DNA from: Mycolicibacterium neworleansense
GTDB taxonomy: Bacteria; Actinomycetota; Actinomycetes; Mycobacteriales; Mycobacteriaceae
DNA length: 64,000 nucleotides
Reading direction: 5' to 3'
NCBI RefSeq assembly: GCF_001245615.1
Contig: NZ_CWKH01000002.1
Location: 1,488,001 to 1,552,000, forward strand
Shown here: in pieces, positions 9,656 through 18,091 of the stretch
Layout of the letters: each line of letters begins with the position of its first letter
How positions within the stretch are numbered: the stretch's first letter is position 1
Notes under the pieces: model-generated
What the model was told of the DNA's origin: nothing
What the model saw: only the letters and a program-made list of their open reading frames with translations
The model's database searches: none
Program-made: the position numbers and the translations under genes

Positions 9656-10944
9656 CGGCCGGGAATCCAGTTCGTGCCGGCCAGCGGAACCCGTGCCATC
9701 GCGGCAGCCTCGATGGTCACCGCCACCAGGTCCTCGGGCTCCAGGTGGCACACATGCGCCTTGCCACAGGCCCGGGCGATGGTCTGGGCTTCCATCGTCA
9801 GCACCCGCAGATAGTTGGCCAGCCGCCGGCCACCCTCGACCGGGTCGAACCGAGCCGCCAGCTGCGGGTCCTGGGTGGTGATGCCGGCCGGGTCGCGCCC
9901 GTCCTGGAAGTCGTCGTAGAAGCCGGCCGCGCTGCCGAGCTTCTCGTACTCGGCGGCGTGGCGGGGGTGGTTGTCGCCCAGCGCGATCAGGGCGGCAGTG
10001 CCGATCGCGACGGCATCGGCGCCGAGCGCGAGTGCCTTGGCGACGTCGGCCCCGGTGCGGATGCCGCCGGACACGATCAACTGGACCTGTCTGTGGACCC
10101 CCAGTTCCTGCAGCGCCTGCACGGCCTGCGGCACCGCGGCCAGGGTCGGGATGCCGACGTGTTCGATGAACACCTCCTGGGTGGCGGCGGTACCGCCCTG
10201 CATGCCGTCGACCACCACCACGTCGGCGCCGGCGTGCACGGCGAGCTTCACGTCGTAGTACGTGCGGGTGGCCCCGACCTTGACGTAGATGGGCTTCTCC
10301 CAGTCGGTGATCTCCCGCAGCTCGTTGATCTTGATGGTCAGATCGTCGGGGCCGGTCCAGTCCGGGTGCCGGCAGGCGCTGCGCTGGTCGATGCCCTCGG
10401 GCAGCGTGCGCATCTGGGCGACGCGCGGGGAGATCTTCTGGCCCAACAACATTCCGCCGCCACCGGGTTTGGCGCCCTGGCCGAGCACCACCTCGATGGC
10501 ATCGGCCTTGCGCAGGTCGTCGGGGTTCATCCCGTAGCGCGAAGGCAGGTACTGGTAGACCAGGTGCTTGCTCTGTCCACGCTCTTCGGGCGTCATACCG
10601 CCGTCGCCGGTGGTGGTCGAGGTGCCGGCCTCGCTGGCCCCGCGGCCGAGGGCCTCCTTGGCCGGGCCGGACAGCGCGCCGAAGCTCATGCCCGCGATGG
10701 TGACCGGGATATCCAGGTGTAGAGGATGTTTGGCGTGCCGGTCACCGAGCACCACGTCGGTGCCGCAGCGCTCGCGGTAGCCCTCCAGTGGGTACCGGGA
10801 CATCGACGCGCCCAGGAACAGCAGGTCATCGAAGTGCGGGAGGCGCCGCTTGGCGCCCCAGCCGCGAATGTCATAGATGCCGGTCTCGGCGGCTCGCTGG
10901 ATGTCGGCGATCGTGGATCGGTCGAAGGTGGCGGATTCGCGCAT
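9652..10944 (-). CDS. FMN-binding glutamate synthase-like protein (GlxD/MgsC-type)
   Basis: This 430-aa protein corresponds to the FMN/synthase TIM-barrel domain of glutamate synthase: PVTIAGMSFGALSGPAKEAL, GDGGMTPEERG, GQGAKPGGGGMLLG, KVGATRTYYDVKLA, and the FMN-phosphate loop VSGGIRTGADVAKALALGADAVAIG. The C-terminal cysteines (ACGKAHVCHL) could bind an Fe-S cluster as in GltB. It is a free-standing domain, as in Sinorhizobium GlxD and N-methylglutamate synthase MgsC. Its partners, the GXGXG domain and the class-II glutaminase, are encoded immediately upstream with overlapping ends. Confidence 0.88.
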   Translation of the reverse strand: MRESATFDRSTIADIQRAAETGIYDIRGWGAKRRLPHFDDLLFLGASMSRYPLEGYRERCGTDVVLGDRHAKHPLHLDIPVTIAGMSFGALSGPAKEALGRGASEAGTSTTTGDGGMTPEERGQSKHLVYQYLPSRYGMNPDDLRKADAIEVVLGQGAKPGGGGMLLGQKISPRVAQMRTLPEGIDQRSACRHPDWTGPDDLTIKINELREITDWEKPIYVKVGATRTYYDVKLAVHAGADVVVVDGMQGGTAATQEVFIEHVGIPTLAAVPQAVQALQELGVHRQVQLIVSGGIRTGADVAKALALGADAVAIGTAALIALGDNHPRHAAEYEKLGSAAGFYDDFQDGRDPAGITTQDPQLAARFDPVEGGRRLANYLRVLTMEAQTIARACGKAHVCHLEPEDLVAVTIEAAAMARVPLAGTNWIPGR

Positions 10945-11627
10945 CAGTACTCGCTCGCGTTGTCGACGTGGAAGTGGTACAGGTTTCGAGCCGAGCCGTA
11001 ACGGGTGTAGGCCGCGGTGTCGTCGTCAAAACCCGCTTTTGCCAACAACTCCGCGAGCTCGGCGTGGTGCTCGGGCCGCATCGGCTTGGCGACGCAGTCG
11101 GCTCCCAGCGAGGCCACCTCGCCGCGCACGTAGATGCGGGCCTCGTAGATCGAGTCGCCCAGCGCCTCCCCGGCGTCGCCGCGCACCACGAGCCGGCCGG
11201 CCTGGGCCATGAACGCGCTCATGTGGCCGATGTTGCCGCCCACCACGATGTCGACGCCCTTCATCGAGATGCCGCAGCGCGCGGCGGCGTCTCCTTCGAT
11301 GACCAGCAGCCCGCCGTGTGCGGTGGCACCCGCCGACTGCGAGGCATTTCCGGTCACGCGCACCGTGCCGCTCATCATGTTCTCGGCCACGCCGGTTCCG
11401 GCGTTGCCGTTGATCGTCACGTCGGCGAGCTGGTTCATGCCCGCCGCGTAGTAGCCGACGTGGCCTTCGACGGTCACCCGCACCGGCGCGTTGAGGCCGA
11501 CAGCCACGTTGTGGGCACCGTCGGGATGGGCGATGACGAAGTCTCCCTCGACATCTGGCTGATGCAGCGCGGCGTTGACCTCACGCAGCGGCGTGGTGCC
11601 CAAATCGAATCCAACTAACGTTTCCAT
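10944..11627 (-). CDS. GXGXG-domain protein, glutamate synthase C-terminal domain homologue (GlxC/MgsB-type)
   Basis: This 227-aa protein is a right-handed beta-helix built of Gly-rich turns (TVEGHVGYYAAGMNQLADVT, INGNAGTGVAENMMSG, VEG-like repeats through VVRGDAGEALGDSI), matching the structural GXGXG domain of large GltB. I chose ATG 11627 (METLVGFDLG) although the open frame extends further. The stop overlaps the next gene's ATG by one base. It should bridge the glutaminase and FMN subunits of the split enzyme. Confidence 0.85.
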   Translation of the reverse strand: METLVGFDLGTTPLREVNAALHQPDVEGDFVIAHPDGAHNVAVGLNAPVRVTVEGHVGYYAAGMNQLADVTINGNAGTGVAENMMSGTVRVTGNASQSAGATAHGGLLVIEGDAAARCGISMKGVDIVVGGNIGHMSAFMAQAGRLVVRGDAGEALGDSIYEARIYVRGEVASLGADCVAKPMRPEHHAELAELLAKAGFDDDTAAYTRYGSARNLYHFHVDNASEY

Positions 11628-12484
11628 GCGTAGACCACCTCCGGTTCCGGTTCCCAAATACGTGCCTGCTCGACTCCGGGCAGCCCGGCCAGGGCGCGGT
11701 ATTCGCTGGCCATCGCCACCCAGTCGGCGGTCTCGGCGATCACCGCGGGCTTGCAGGCGATCGCGTCACGGACCACGGCGAACGAGTCGTGGTCGGAGAC
11801 CAGCAGTGTGTAGAAGCCGTCAAAGGTGGCGCAGAGCTCTTTCAGCGCGATCGCCACATCGCGGCCCGCGGCCAGCTGTTCGGCGACGAACCGGGCGCCC
11901 ACCTCGGTGTCGTTCTCACTGTCGAACACCACTCCGGCGCGGCGCAGTTCGCGGCGGATCGTGGCGTGATTGGCGAAGGATCCGTTGTGCACCAGGCACT
12001 GTCCGGGCCCGACGGTGTAGGGGTGGCAGCCCGACGGCGTCACCGCGGACTCGGTGGCCATCCGGGTGTGCCCGACTCCTTGCCAGCCCTGCGCCTTGGC
12101 CAGGCCCCAGGCCTCGGTGAGAGCACGGGGATGACCCACGCCTTTGAGCACCGCCAGATCGGCGCCGAACCCGGAGATGAGCGCCGACGGGTAGGCGGCG
12201 CGCACCAGGCCGAGCAGTTGTTCGGATTCCATGTCGGCCGACAGCAGGTAGGTCGAATCAACCTGCACCACATCCACATCCGGACCGAGGTCGGGTTTCT
12301 CCGCGACGTCGGTCACCGAGACGCAGCCCTGCCCGTACGGCGACCACTCCGGGTCTCCGTACACCGCGATGCCTGCCGAATCGGCTCCGCGGTCGGACAT
12401 CTCGCCCAGCATTGCGCTGAGCAGTTCGCCCAGGCGCGGGTACAGCTCCGGTGTGCGCAGGTGTAGCCCCACGATCCCGCACAT
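11615..12484 (-). CDS. Class II glutamine amidotransferase (GlxB/MgsA-type)
   Basis: This 289-aa Ntn-hydrolase begins MCGIVGLHL, so Cys2 becomes the N-terminal nucleophile. GHTRMATESAVTP, CLVHNGSFANH and ENDTEVGARF are the standard glutaminase motifs. It hydrolyses glutamine to deliver ammonia to the FMN synthase partner. The longer upstream open frame was rejected because the Cys2 start is functionally required. It overlaps the GXGXG gene by 13 bp and follows glnT by 14 bp, so all are one operon. Confidence 0.9.
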   Translation of the reverse strand: MCGIVGLHLRTPELYPRLGELLSAMLGEMSDRGADSAGIAVYGDPEWSPYGQGCVSVTDVAEKPDLGPDVDVVQVDSTYLLSADMESEQLLGLVRAAYPSALISGFGADLAVLKGVGHPRALTEAWGLAKAQGWQGVGHTRMATESAVTPSGCHPYTVGPGQCLVHNGSFANHATIRRELRRAGVVFDSENDTEVGARFVAEQLAAGRDVAIALKELCATFDGFYTLLVSDHDSFAVVRDAIACKPAVIAETADWVAMASEYRALAGLPGVEQARIWEPEPEVVYAWKR

Positions 12485-12498
12485 ATGTTGTCTCCCTT

Positions 12499-13812
12499 CT
12501 AGAACGCAGTCAGGTATTGGTCGATTTCCCACGGGGTGACCGAGCCGTGGTAGGCGAAGAACTCGTCGCGTTTGATGCCGGCGAAGTAGGAGGCGACACC
12601 GTCGCCGGCGACGTCGAGCACGCCGTTGACGATCGGGTCGGTCTCCAGTGACTCGATCGCGTGCAGCAGGGTGGGCGGCAGTGCTGCCGGTCCCTTGGCG
12701 CCCACGTCCCCCGGGTCGAGGCTGCGTTTGACGCCGTCCAGCCCGGCGCCCAGCGCGGCGGCGATCGCCAGGTACGGGTTGGCCGAGCCGTCGCCGCCGC
12801 GCAATTCGATGCGTTGACTGTCGGGGACGCGGATGTAGTGGGTGCGATCGTTTCCGCCGTAGCTGGGCTTGCGCGGCGCCCACGATGCGCCGGATGCCGT
12901 CGACGTGGCGCCGGTGCGCTTGTAGGAGTTGACGGTGGGCGCGACGATGGACTGCAACGCGCAGGCGTGGTCCAGGATGCCGCCGATGAACCCGTAGGCC
13001 GTCTCGGACAAGCCCAGGCCGCGGGAGTCGGAGTCGGTGGGGAACACCGGGTTTCCACCGCTGGTGAGTGACATGTGCAGGTGCAGACCGCTGCCGGTAC
13101 GGTCGGCGAACGGCTTGGGCATGAAGGTGGCCACCATGTCGCGTTCGGCGGCGATCATCGACAGCAGGTAGCGCAGGGTGATCACCCGGTCGGCGGTGGT
13201 CAATGCGTCGGAGAACTCGAAGTTCTGCTCGAACTGCCCGTTGCCGTCCTCGTGGTCGTTGGCGTAGTTGGACCAGCCCAGCGCGTTCATCGCCGTCGAG
13301 ATCGCGGTGAGGTGGTCGTACATCCGGGTCACACCGCGCGCGTCGTAACAGGGTTGGGCTGCGGTGTCCGCGGCATCGGCGGTGACAAGGTTGCCATCGT
13401 CGTTGCGCCGCAACAGGAAGTACTCGACCTCGGCGCCCACCCAGGGTTCGAAACCGGCATCGGCAGCCTGCTGGATCATCCCTTTGAGGATCACCCGCGG
13501 CGCGTACGGCCATGGCTCACCCTCGACATGTGGATCGCAGTGCACGAGGGCCAGCCCATCCTTGATGAAGGGGACCGGGGTGAACGAGGCCGGATCGGGG
13601 ATGGCGATCAGATCGGGATCTTTGGGTTCCTGCCCCATGGCGCCGACGGCGTAGCCGGCGAAACCGACGCCCTCGGTGGCCAGCTGGTCGACGGATTGGA
13701 CGGGAACCAGTTTGGCGCAAGGCTTTCCGCGCAGGTCTACGAACAGCGCGAGGATGAACTTGGTGCCGGACTGCTCGGCGAGGGTGGCGAGATCGGTGGG
13801 CATAGCGTTCAC
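12499..13812 (-). CDS. glnT: Glutamine synthetase family protein, GlnT type (type III-like)
   Basis: This 437-aa protein has GS beta-grasp and catalytic domains. VGAEVEYFLL provides metal-ligand Glu residues, NYANDHEDGNGQFEQNFEF and SGLHLHMSLTSGG hold the glutamate/metal sites, and RIELRGGDGSANPYLAIAAAL matches the ATP/Glu site. Such GlnT proteins pair with GlxBCD-like subunits and may make gamma-glutamyl amines rather than only glutamine. GTG 13812 is the longest start; ATG 13803 is an alternative. It leads the five- or six-gene operon running to the XRE regulator and is insulated from amt by the terminator at 13870-13914. Confidence 0.88.
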   Translation of the reverse strand: MNAMPTDLATLAEQSGTKFILALFVDLRGKPCAKLVPVQSVDQLATEGVGFAGYAVGAMGQEPKDPDLIAIPDPASFTPVPFIKDGLALVHCDPHVEGEPWPYAPRVILKGMIQQAADAGFEPWVGAEVEYFLLRRNDDGNLVTADAADTAAQPCYDARGVTRMYDHLTAISTAMNALGWSNYANDHEDGNGQFEQNFEFSDALTTADRVITLRYLLSMIAAERDMVATFMPKPFADRTGSGLHLHMSLTSGGNPVFPTDSDSRGLGLSETAYGFIGGILDHACALQSIVAPTVNSYKRTGATSTASGASWAPRKPSYGGNDRTHYIRVPDSQRIELRGGDGSANPYLAIAAALGAGLDGVKRSLDPGDVGAKGPAALPPTLLHAIESLETDPIVNGVLDVAGDGVASYFAGIKRDEFFAYHGSVTPWEIDQYLTAF

Positions 13813-13869
13813 GCTTTCATCTCTTGGTGGGAATCAAGGTATCACAGGAGGAAACTTCTGCGAGCCGAG

Positions 13870-13914
13870 AAAACCCGGTCACCGGCTGCCGTGAGAGCGG
13901 TCCACGGCAGCCGG
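13870..13914 (-). terminator. Intrinsic terminator after amt
   Basis: CCGGCTGCCGTG (13882-13893) and CACGGCAGCCGG (13903-13914) pair perfectly over 12 bp with a 9-nt loop. On the minus strand the hairpin is followed after a short GC spacer by TTTT (13873-13870). It begins ~20 bp after the amt stop codon, so glnT must have its own promoter in the remaining 55 bp. Confidence 0.75.
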
Positions 13915-13935
13915 GCCGGGGAATCGGACTGACTG

Positions 13936-15189
13936 TCAGGCGAATTCGAGCTCGTAGGCCGAATCCCGGTGGAACGTGGTATCGATGCCCTTCTCCTCTT
14001 CCTCGGAAGAGATGCGGATGCCGATGGTCTTCTTGAGAACGAACGCGATGGCGAACGCGACCGCGAATGAATAGGCCATCACCGCACCGGCAGCGACCGC
14101 CTGCTTCCACAGCTGGTCGAAGCCGCCGCCGTAGAACAGGCCGTTGGTGGCGTTGGGCATGCCCTCGCTGGCGAAGAAGCCGATCAGCAGGGTGCCGACC
14201 ACGCCGCCGACCAGGTGCACGCCGACCACGTCGAGCGAGTCGTCATATCCCAGCTTCTCCTTGAAGCCGACGGCGTAGACACAGATCGCCCCGGCTATGG
14301 CACCGACGAAGATTGCGCCGATCGGGGTGACCGCGCCGCAGGCCGGGGTGATGGCCACCAGGCCGGTGATCGCTCCCGAGGCGGCACCCACGCCGGTGAC
14401 GTGGCCGTCCTTGAGCTTCTCGACGCCGATCCAGGCCAGGGTGGCCGCGCAGGTGGCGACGAACGTGGTCACCATGACGATGGCCGCGGAATTGCCTGCG
14501 GCCAGGGCGGACCCGCCGTTGAAGGCATACCAGCCGGCCCACAGCATGCCCGCACCCAGCAGGGTCAGCGGAACATTGTGCGGCTTGCGCAGCTGGCCGA
14601 ACATGGCGGATTTGCCGAGGACGATGGCCACGGCCAGGGCGGCCGCGCCGGCGTTGATGTGCACGGCGGTACCGCCGGCGAAGTCGATGGCGTGCAGTTT
14701 GTTGGCGATCCAGCCGCCGACCGAGTTCTCGGTGACGACACCGTCGAAGGCGAACACCCAGTGGGCGACCGGGAAGTACACCAGCACCGCCCAGGCGGCG
14801 GCGAAGATCATCCACGCGCCGAATTTCATCCGGTCGGCCACCGCGCCCGAGATCAGTGCCACCGTGATGGCCGCGAACAGGGCCTGGAAGATGGAGAACA
14901 AGCTGACCGGAAGACCAGCGACCGTGGTCATCGGTTCCATGAGGTCTTTCATGCCGGCGAATTCGGTGAAGCTGCCGACGAACCCGCCGTAGGACGTCCC
15001 GAACACCATCGAGAATCCGAACAGCACCCACAGCACGCCGACCAGGGCGACTGCGCCGAACGTCATCATCATCATGTTCGTCGAGCTCTTGACCGAGACC
15101 ATGCCGCCGTAGAACAGGGCAAGACCCGGAATCATCAGCGTGAGGCCGATGATGCAACACAGCATGAATGCCGTGGTTCCTGTATCCAT
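13936..15189 (-). CDS. amt: Ammonium transporter Amt
   Basis: This 417-aa protein has about 11 membrane helices. Diagnostic segments include LALFYGGMVSVKSSTNMMMM, the DFAGGTAVHINAGAAALAVA twin-His pore signature, and LVAITPACG plus DVVGVHLVGGVVGTLLIGFF with the second pore His. I chose ATG 15189 (MDTGTTAFM) over 15195 because AGGAG is 6 nt upstream of the former and touches the latter. No glnK/glnD follows, so this is probably an accessory Amt rather than the canonical amt-glnK-glnD operon. A GlnR-type box lies ~60 bp upstream. Confidence 0.95.
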   Translation of the reverse strand: MDTGTTAFMLCCIIGLTLMIPGLALFYGGMVSVKSSTNMMMMTFGAVALVGVLWVLFGFSMVFGTSYGGFVGSFTEFAGMKDLMEPMTTVAGLPVSLFSIFQALFAAITVALISGAVADRMKFGAWMIFAAAWAVLVYFPVAHWVFAFDGVVTENSVGGWIANKLHAIDFAGGTAVHINAGAAALAVAIVLGKSAMFGQLRKPHNVPLTLLGAGMLWAGWYAFNGGSALAAGNSAAIVMVTTFVATCAATLAWIGVEKLKDGHVTGVGAASGAITGLVAITPACGAVTPIGAIFVGAIAGAICVYAVGFKEKLGYDDSLDVVGVHLVGGVVGTLLIGFFASEGMPNATNGLFYGGGFDQLWKQAVAAGAVMAYSFAVAFAIAFVLKKTIGIRISSEEEEKGIDTTFHRDSAYELEFA

Positions 15190-15249
15190 CAACATCTCCT
15201 GGGGGTGGCGGCCCGGACGGGCCGATCACTGGGAGTTGACGACGTTTCT

Positions 15250-15287
15250 GTTACGTGGACCTACGCGTTGTGTTGCGTATGCGTAAA
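15250..15287. promoter_or_regulatory. GlnR-type binding site in the amt / permease divergent region
   Basis: On the minus strand the order is TTTAC-n6-GCAAC-n6-CGTAG-n6-GTAAC. This reproduces the spacing of the actinobacterial GlnR consensus (gTnAC-n6-GaAAC, twice), with a good first half and a weaker second a-site. It lies 61-98 bp before the amt start codon, where nitrogen-limitation activation by GlnR is expected. It may also serve the divergent permease operon. Confidence 0.6.
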
Positions 15288-15353
15288 CCGTTGGGACGCA
15301 TGGCGGTGAGGACCTCGTAACCGGAGCTTTATGCGGTGAAACGCCGGAGAAAT

Positions 15354-15373
15354 CCGTATACCGCACCGTATAC
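15354..15373. promoter_or_regulatory. Candidate operator: CCGTATAC repeated with 12-bp period
   Basis: Two CCGTATAC repeats (15354-15361 and 15366-15373) each contain the palindrome GTATAC, spaced 12 bp centre to centre and ending 4 bp before the permease ATG. GTATAC-centred palindromes are typical targets of FCD-type GntR regulators, and one such regulator is encoded by the third gene of this operon (17362). Autoregulation is inferred. Confidence 0.5.
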
Positions 15374-15377
15374 AGCC

Positions 15378-16679
15378 ATGGATACAGCGCCCTCCGCCCT
15401 CGGCGAGGAGTACGAGAACGAACCGGTCCCTCTGTCTGCCCGCAAGTCGCTGTTCTCGGTGTCGGCGGTCTGGGTGGGTTTCCCGATGATCATGACCTCG
15501 GCCGTGTTCGCCGGCATCGTGGTCTACAACCTGGGCTTCGGCACCGGGATGGCCGCCATCCTGGTCGGAGACCTGGTCCTGATGGCCTATGTCGGCACGC
15601 TGAGCTATCTGGCCGGGCGTTCCGGTAAGAACTTCGCGCTCACGGCGGCAGACACCTTCGGAACCAAGGGCTTTCGTGTGGTGTCGGCCTTCCTGTCGGC
15701 GTTGGTGATCGGTTGGTTCGCGTTCCAGACCGGCATGGTGGGGTCCACGCTCAACCTGTCGATGGGCTGGAGTGCACCGTGGATCACGTTGCTGGCCGGC
15801 GTCCTGTTCGTGGCCCTCACCTTCGTGGGGATCCGGGCGATCTCGTGGATCGGGGTGGTGGCCTCGGCGCTGTTCATCCCGTTGGGCGTGGTTGCCGTGG
15901 CGCTGGCGGCCGCCGACGGCGGTATCGGCTCGGCACTGTCCTACGGCGGTGGCGCCGGGGCGGGTGCGTTCAGTTTCGGCGTCGCCGTGACGATGGTGTT
16001 CGCCTGCTTCGCCGACTCGGGCACCATGACAGCGGATTTCACCCGGTGGGCCCGCAACGGCAAGGAGGGCGCGCTGGCCGCGTTCGCGGCATTCCCGGTC
16101 GCCTACTTCATCGCCCAGCTCGTCGGCGCACTCGTCGTCGCATTGGGAGCCGCCGCCGCGGCGGACACCGCGGGCGGCGATTTCCTGCACGTCCTGGTCA
16201 GCGCCGGGGGCATCCTGGTACCGCTGGCGATCGTGTTCGTATTCGTCAACCTGGGCAGCGTGTGTGCGCACTGCCTGTACAACGGCGCGGTCGGCTTCGG
16301 CAACATCACCGGAAAAACCATGCGGCAGTTGACGATCGTCCTAGGTGTGGTGGGCACGGTCGCCGCCGTCGCGGGCATCTGGTCGTACTTCGCGACGTGG
16401 CTCAACATCCTCGGCGTACTGGTGCCGCCCATCGGCATCGTGCTCATCCTCGACCAGTTGGTGTTCGCCGGCCGGCGTGTCGCCTCCGGCGCCGGGATGT
16501 ACTGGAAACCGTTCGCGGCGTGGGCGATCGGGGCCGGGGGAGCACTGCTGACGCACTTCTACGCGCCCCAGCTGTCCGACGCGGTCGTCGCGATGGTCGT
16601 CGGCGGCCTTGCGTTCACCGCCCTGGCCTACCTTCCGGTGCGCGCCGCACAACCCGTCCTGGTCGGAGAAACCGCATGA
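15378..16679 (+). CDS. NCS1-family (cytosine permease-like) transporter
   Basis: This 433-aa integral membrane protein has ~12 helices and resembles CodB-type nucleobase/cation symporters: [19 protein letters not shown] near the N-terminus, [28 protein letters not shown] mid-protein, and [18 protein letters not shown] placed the start at ATG 15378, because a longer frame from GTG 15336 would translate the GTATAC operator repeat (producing PYTAPYTA). The stop overlaps the hydrolase ATG (ATGA). The likely cargo is a small nitrogenous ring or urea-like compound used by the downstream amidohydrolase. Confidence 0.85.
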   Translation: MDTAPSALGEEYENEPVPLSARKSLFSVSAVWVGFPMIMTSAVFAGIVVYNLGFGTGMAAILVGDLVLMAYVGTLSYLAGRSGKNFALTAADTFGTKGFRVVSAFLSALVIGWFAFQTGMVGSTLNLSMGWSAPWITLLAGVLFVALTFVGIRAISWIGVVASALFIPLGVVAVALAAADGGIGSALSYGGGAGAGAFSFGVAVTMVFACFADSGTMTADFTRWARNGKEGALAAFAAFPVAYFIAQLVGALVVALGAAAAADTAGGDFLHVLVSAGGILVPLAIVFVFVNLGSVCAHCLYNGAVGFGNITGKTMRQLTIVLGVVGTVAAVAGIWSYFATWLNILGVLVPPIGIVLILDQLVFAGRRVASGAGMYWKPFAAWAIGAGGALLTHFYAPQLSDAVVAMVVGGLAFTALAYLPVRAAQPVLVGETA

Positions 16680-17365
16680 CCGTGACCATCGATGCCGACC
16701 CATACGTGTGGCCCTACGACGGGGACATCCCCGCCGGGCGCACCGCATTGATCAACATCGACTGGCAGGTCGACTTCTGCGGTGAAGGCGGATACGTCGA
16801 CACGATGGGTTACGACCTGTCCCTGGTGCGGACTCCGCTGGGCCCCGCGCAGGAGGTGCTGGCCGCGGCACGGGCGGCCGGGTTGTCCGTCCTCCACACC
16901 CGCGAAGGTCACCGTCCTGACCTGTCCGACCTGCCCGCCAACAAGCGCTGGCGCTCGGGTCGGATCGGTGCCGAGATCGGGTCGGCCGGGCCGTGCGGAC
17001 GGATCCTCACCCGCGGTGAGCCAGGCTGGCAGCTGGTCCCCGAGATGGCGGCTCTGCCAGGTGAACCCGTGATCGACAAGCCCGGGAAGGGCAGCTTCTA
17101 CGCGACCGATCTCGACCTGGTGCTGCGCACCCGCGGTATCACCCACATCATCTTCACCGGCATCACCACCGACGTGTGCGTGCACACCACGATGCGCGAC
17201 GCCAACGACCGCGGCTACGAATGCCTGGTGGTCTCGGATGCCACCGGCGCCACCGACTACGCCAATCATGTTGCGGCGCTGAACATGATCACCATGCAGG
17301 GCGGGGTGTTCGGGGCGCATGCCACCAGCTCGGATGTGGTGGCAGCGCTGAAGGGCCTGCAGTGA
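16676..17365 (+). CDS. Isochorismatase-family cysteine hydrolase, biuret amidohydrolase-like
   Basis: In this 229-aa protein the triad appears as Asp in NIDWQVDF, Lys in [12 protein letters not shown] and Cys in [13 protein letters not shown]. The segments [48 protein letters not shown] and [13 protein letters not shown] closely resemble the biuret hydrolase BiuH as I remember it, more than RutB or nicotinamidase. BiuH cleaves biuret to allophanate and ammonia. No allophanate hydrolase is in the window. It is translationally coupled to the permease upstream and the GntR gene downstream (overlapping stop/start codons). Confidence 0.8.
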   Translation: MTVTIDADPYVWPYDGDIPAGRTALINIDWQVDFCGEGGYVDTMGYDLSLVRTPLGPAQEVLAAARAAGLSVLHTREGHRPDLSDLPANKRWRSGRIGAEIGSAGPCGRILTRGEPGWQLVPEMAALPGEPVIDKPGKGSFYATDLDLVLRTRGITHIIFTGITTDVCVHTTMRDANDRGYECLVVSDATGATDYANHVAALNMITMQGGVFGAHATSSDVVAALKGLQ

Positions 17366-18084
17366 CCGCGGCCCGGCTCACCGACCAGGTCTCCCTGCGC
17401 GACCGGGTGTACCTCGAGCTCGGCAAGAAGCTCATGGTCGGTGAGATCGACCATCGCACCCGGCTGGTCGAGTCCCAGTTGTGCGAGACGCTCAACGTCA
17501 GCCGGACCCCGCTGCGCGAGGCGCTGGTCCGGCTGCACGCCGACGGCATGCTCGAACGCCGGACCGACGGGTACTACCCGGTCGCGCTGGACATCCCGGG
17601 CGTGCGCGATCTCTATGAGCTGCGCATCACCATCGAACTGCGTGGCATCACGCGGATCCTGGAAACCGATGAGCTGCAGTATGACAAGAACCGGCTCGTG
17701 GCGTTGCGTGGGCAGTGGCTGGAACTGAGGGCCGGCCCGCCCCCGCCGGACGGCGACATGGTGCTGCGGGATGAGTCGTTCCATGTCGAACTGTGCGCGG
17801 CGTCGGGGAACAAGGCGATGGTCGCCACGCTCGACAACGTCAACCGGCGGATCCGGTTGATCCGGATGTACGACTTCGTCACCGAGGAACGGGTGATCGC
17901 CACCATCGACGAGCACCTCCAGATCGTCGAGTTGCTCCTCGATGATCAGCTCGACGCCGGCCGCACCGCCTTGCACGAGCATGTGGGAGCGAGTTTCGAG
18001 GTGGTCGAGCGGCGTGCACTGCGAGCGCTGAGCGCACGTGCCCTCGGTCAATCGGTGACCTCGCTGGAGGCACTCTGGAAGTAG
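17362..18084 (+). CDS. GntR-family regulator, FCD subfamily
   Basis: This 240-aa protein has a winged helix at residues ~8-75 ([20 protein letters not shown] is the recognition region) and an all-helical FCD ligand domain beyond (metal-type residues in [33 protein letters not shown]). GTG 17362 overlaps the hydrolase stop (GTGA). As last gene of the permease-hydrolase operon it is the obvious local repressor, with the GTATAC pair at 15354-15373 as its likely site and the transported compound or a product as inducer. Confidence 0.88.
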   Translation: MTAARLTDQVSLRDRVYLELGKKLMVGEIDHRTRLVESQLCETLNVSRTPLREALVRLHADGMLERRTDGYYPVALDIPGVRDLYELRITIELRGITRILETDELQYDKNRLVALRGQWLELRAGPPPPDGDMVLRDESFHVELCAASGNKAMVATLDNVNRRIRLIRMYDFVTEERVIATIDEHLQIVELLLDDQLDAGRTALHEHVGASFEVVERRALRALSARALGQSVTSLEALWK

Positions 18085-18091
18085 TCGTCCG

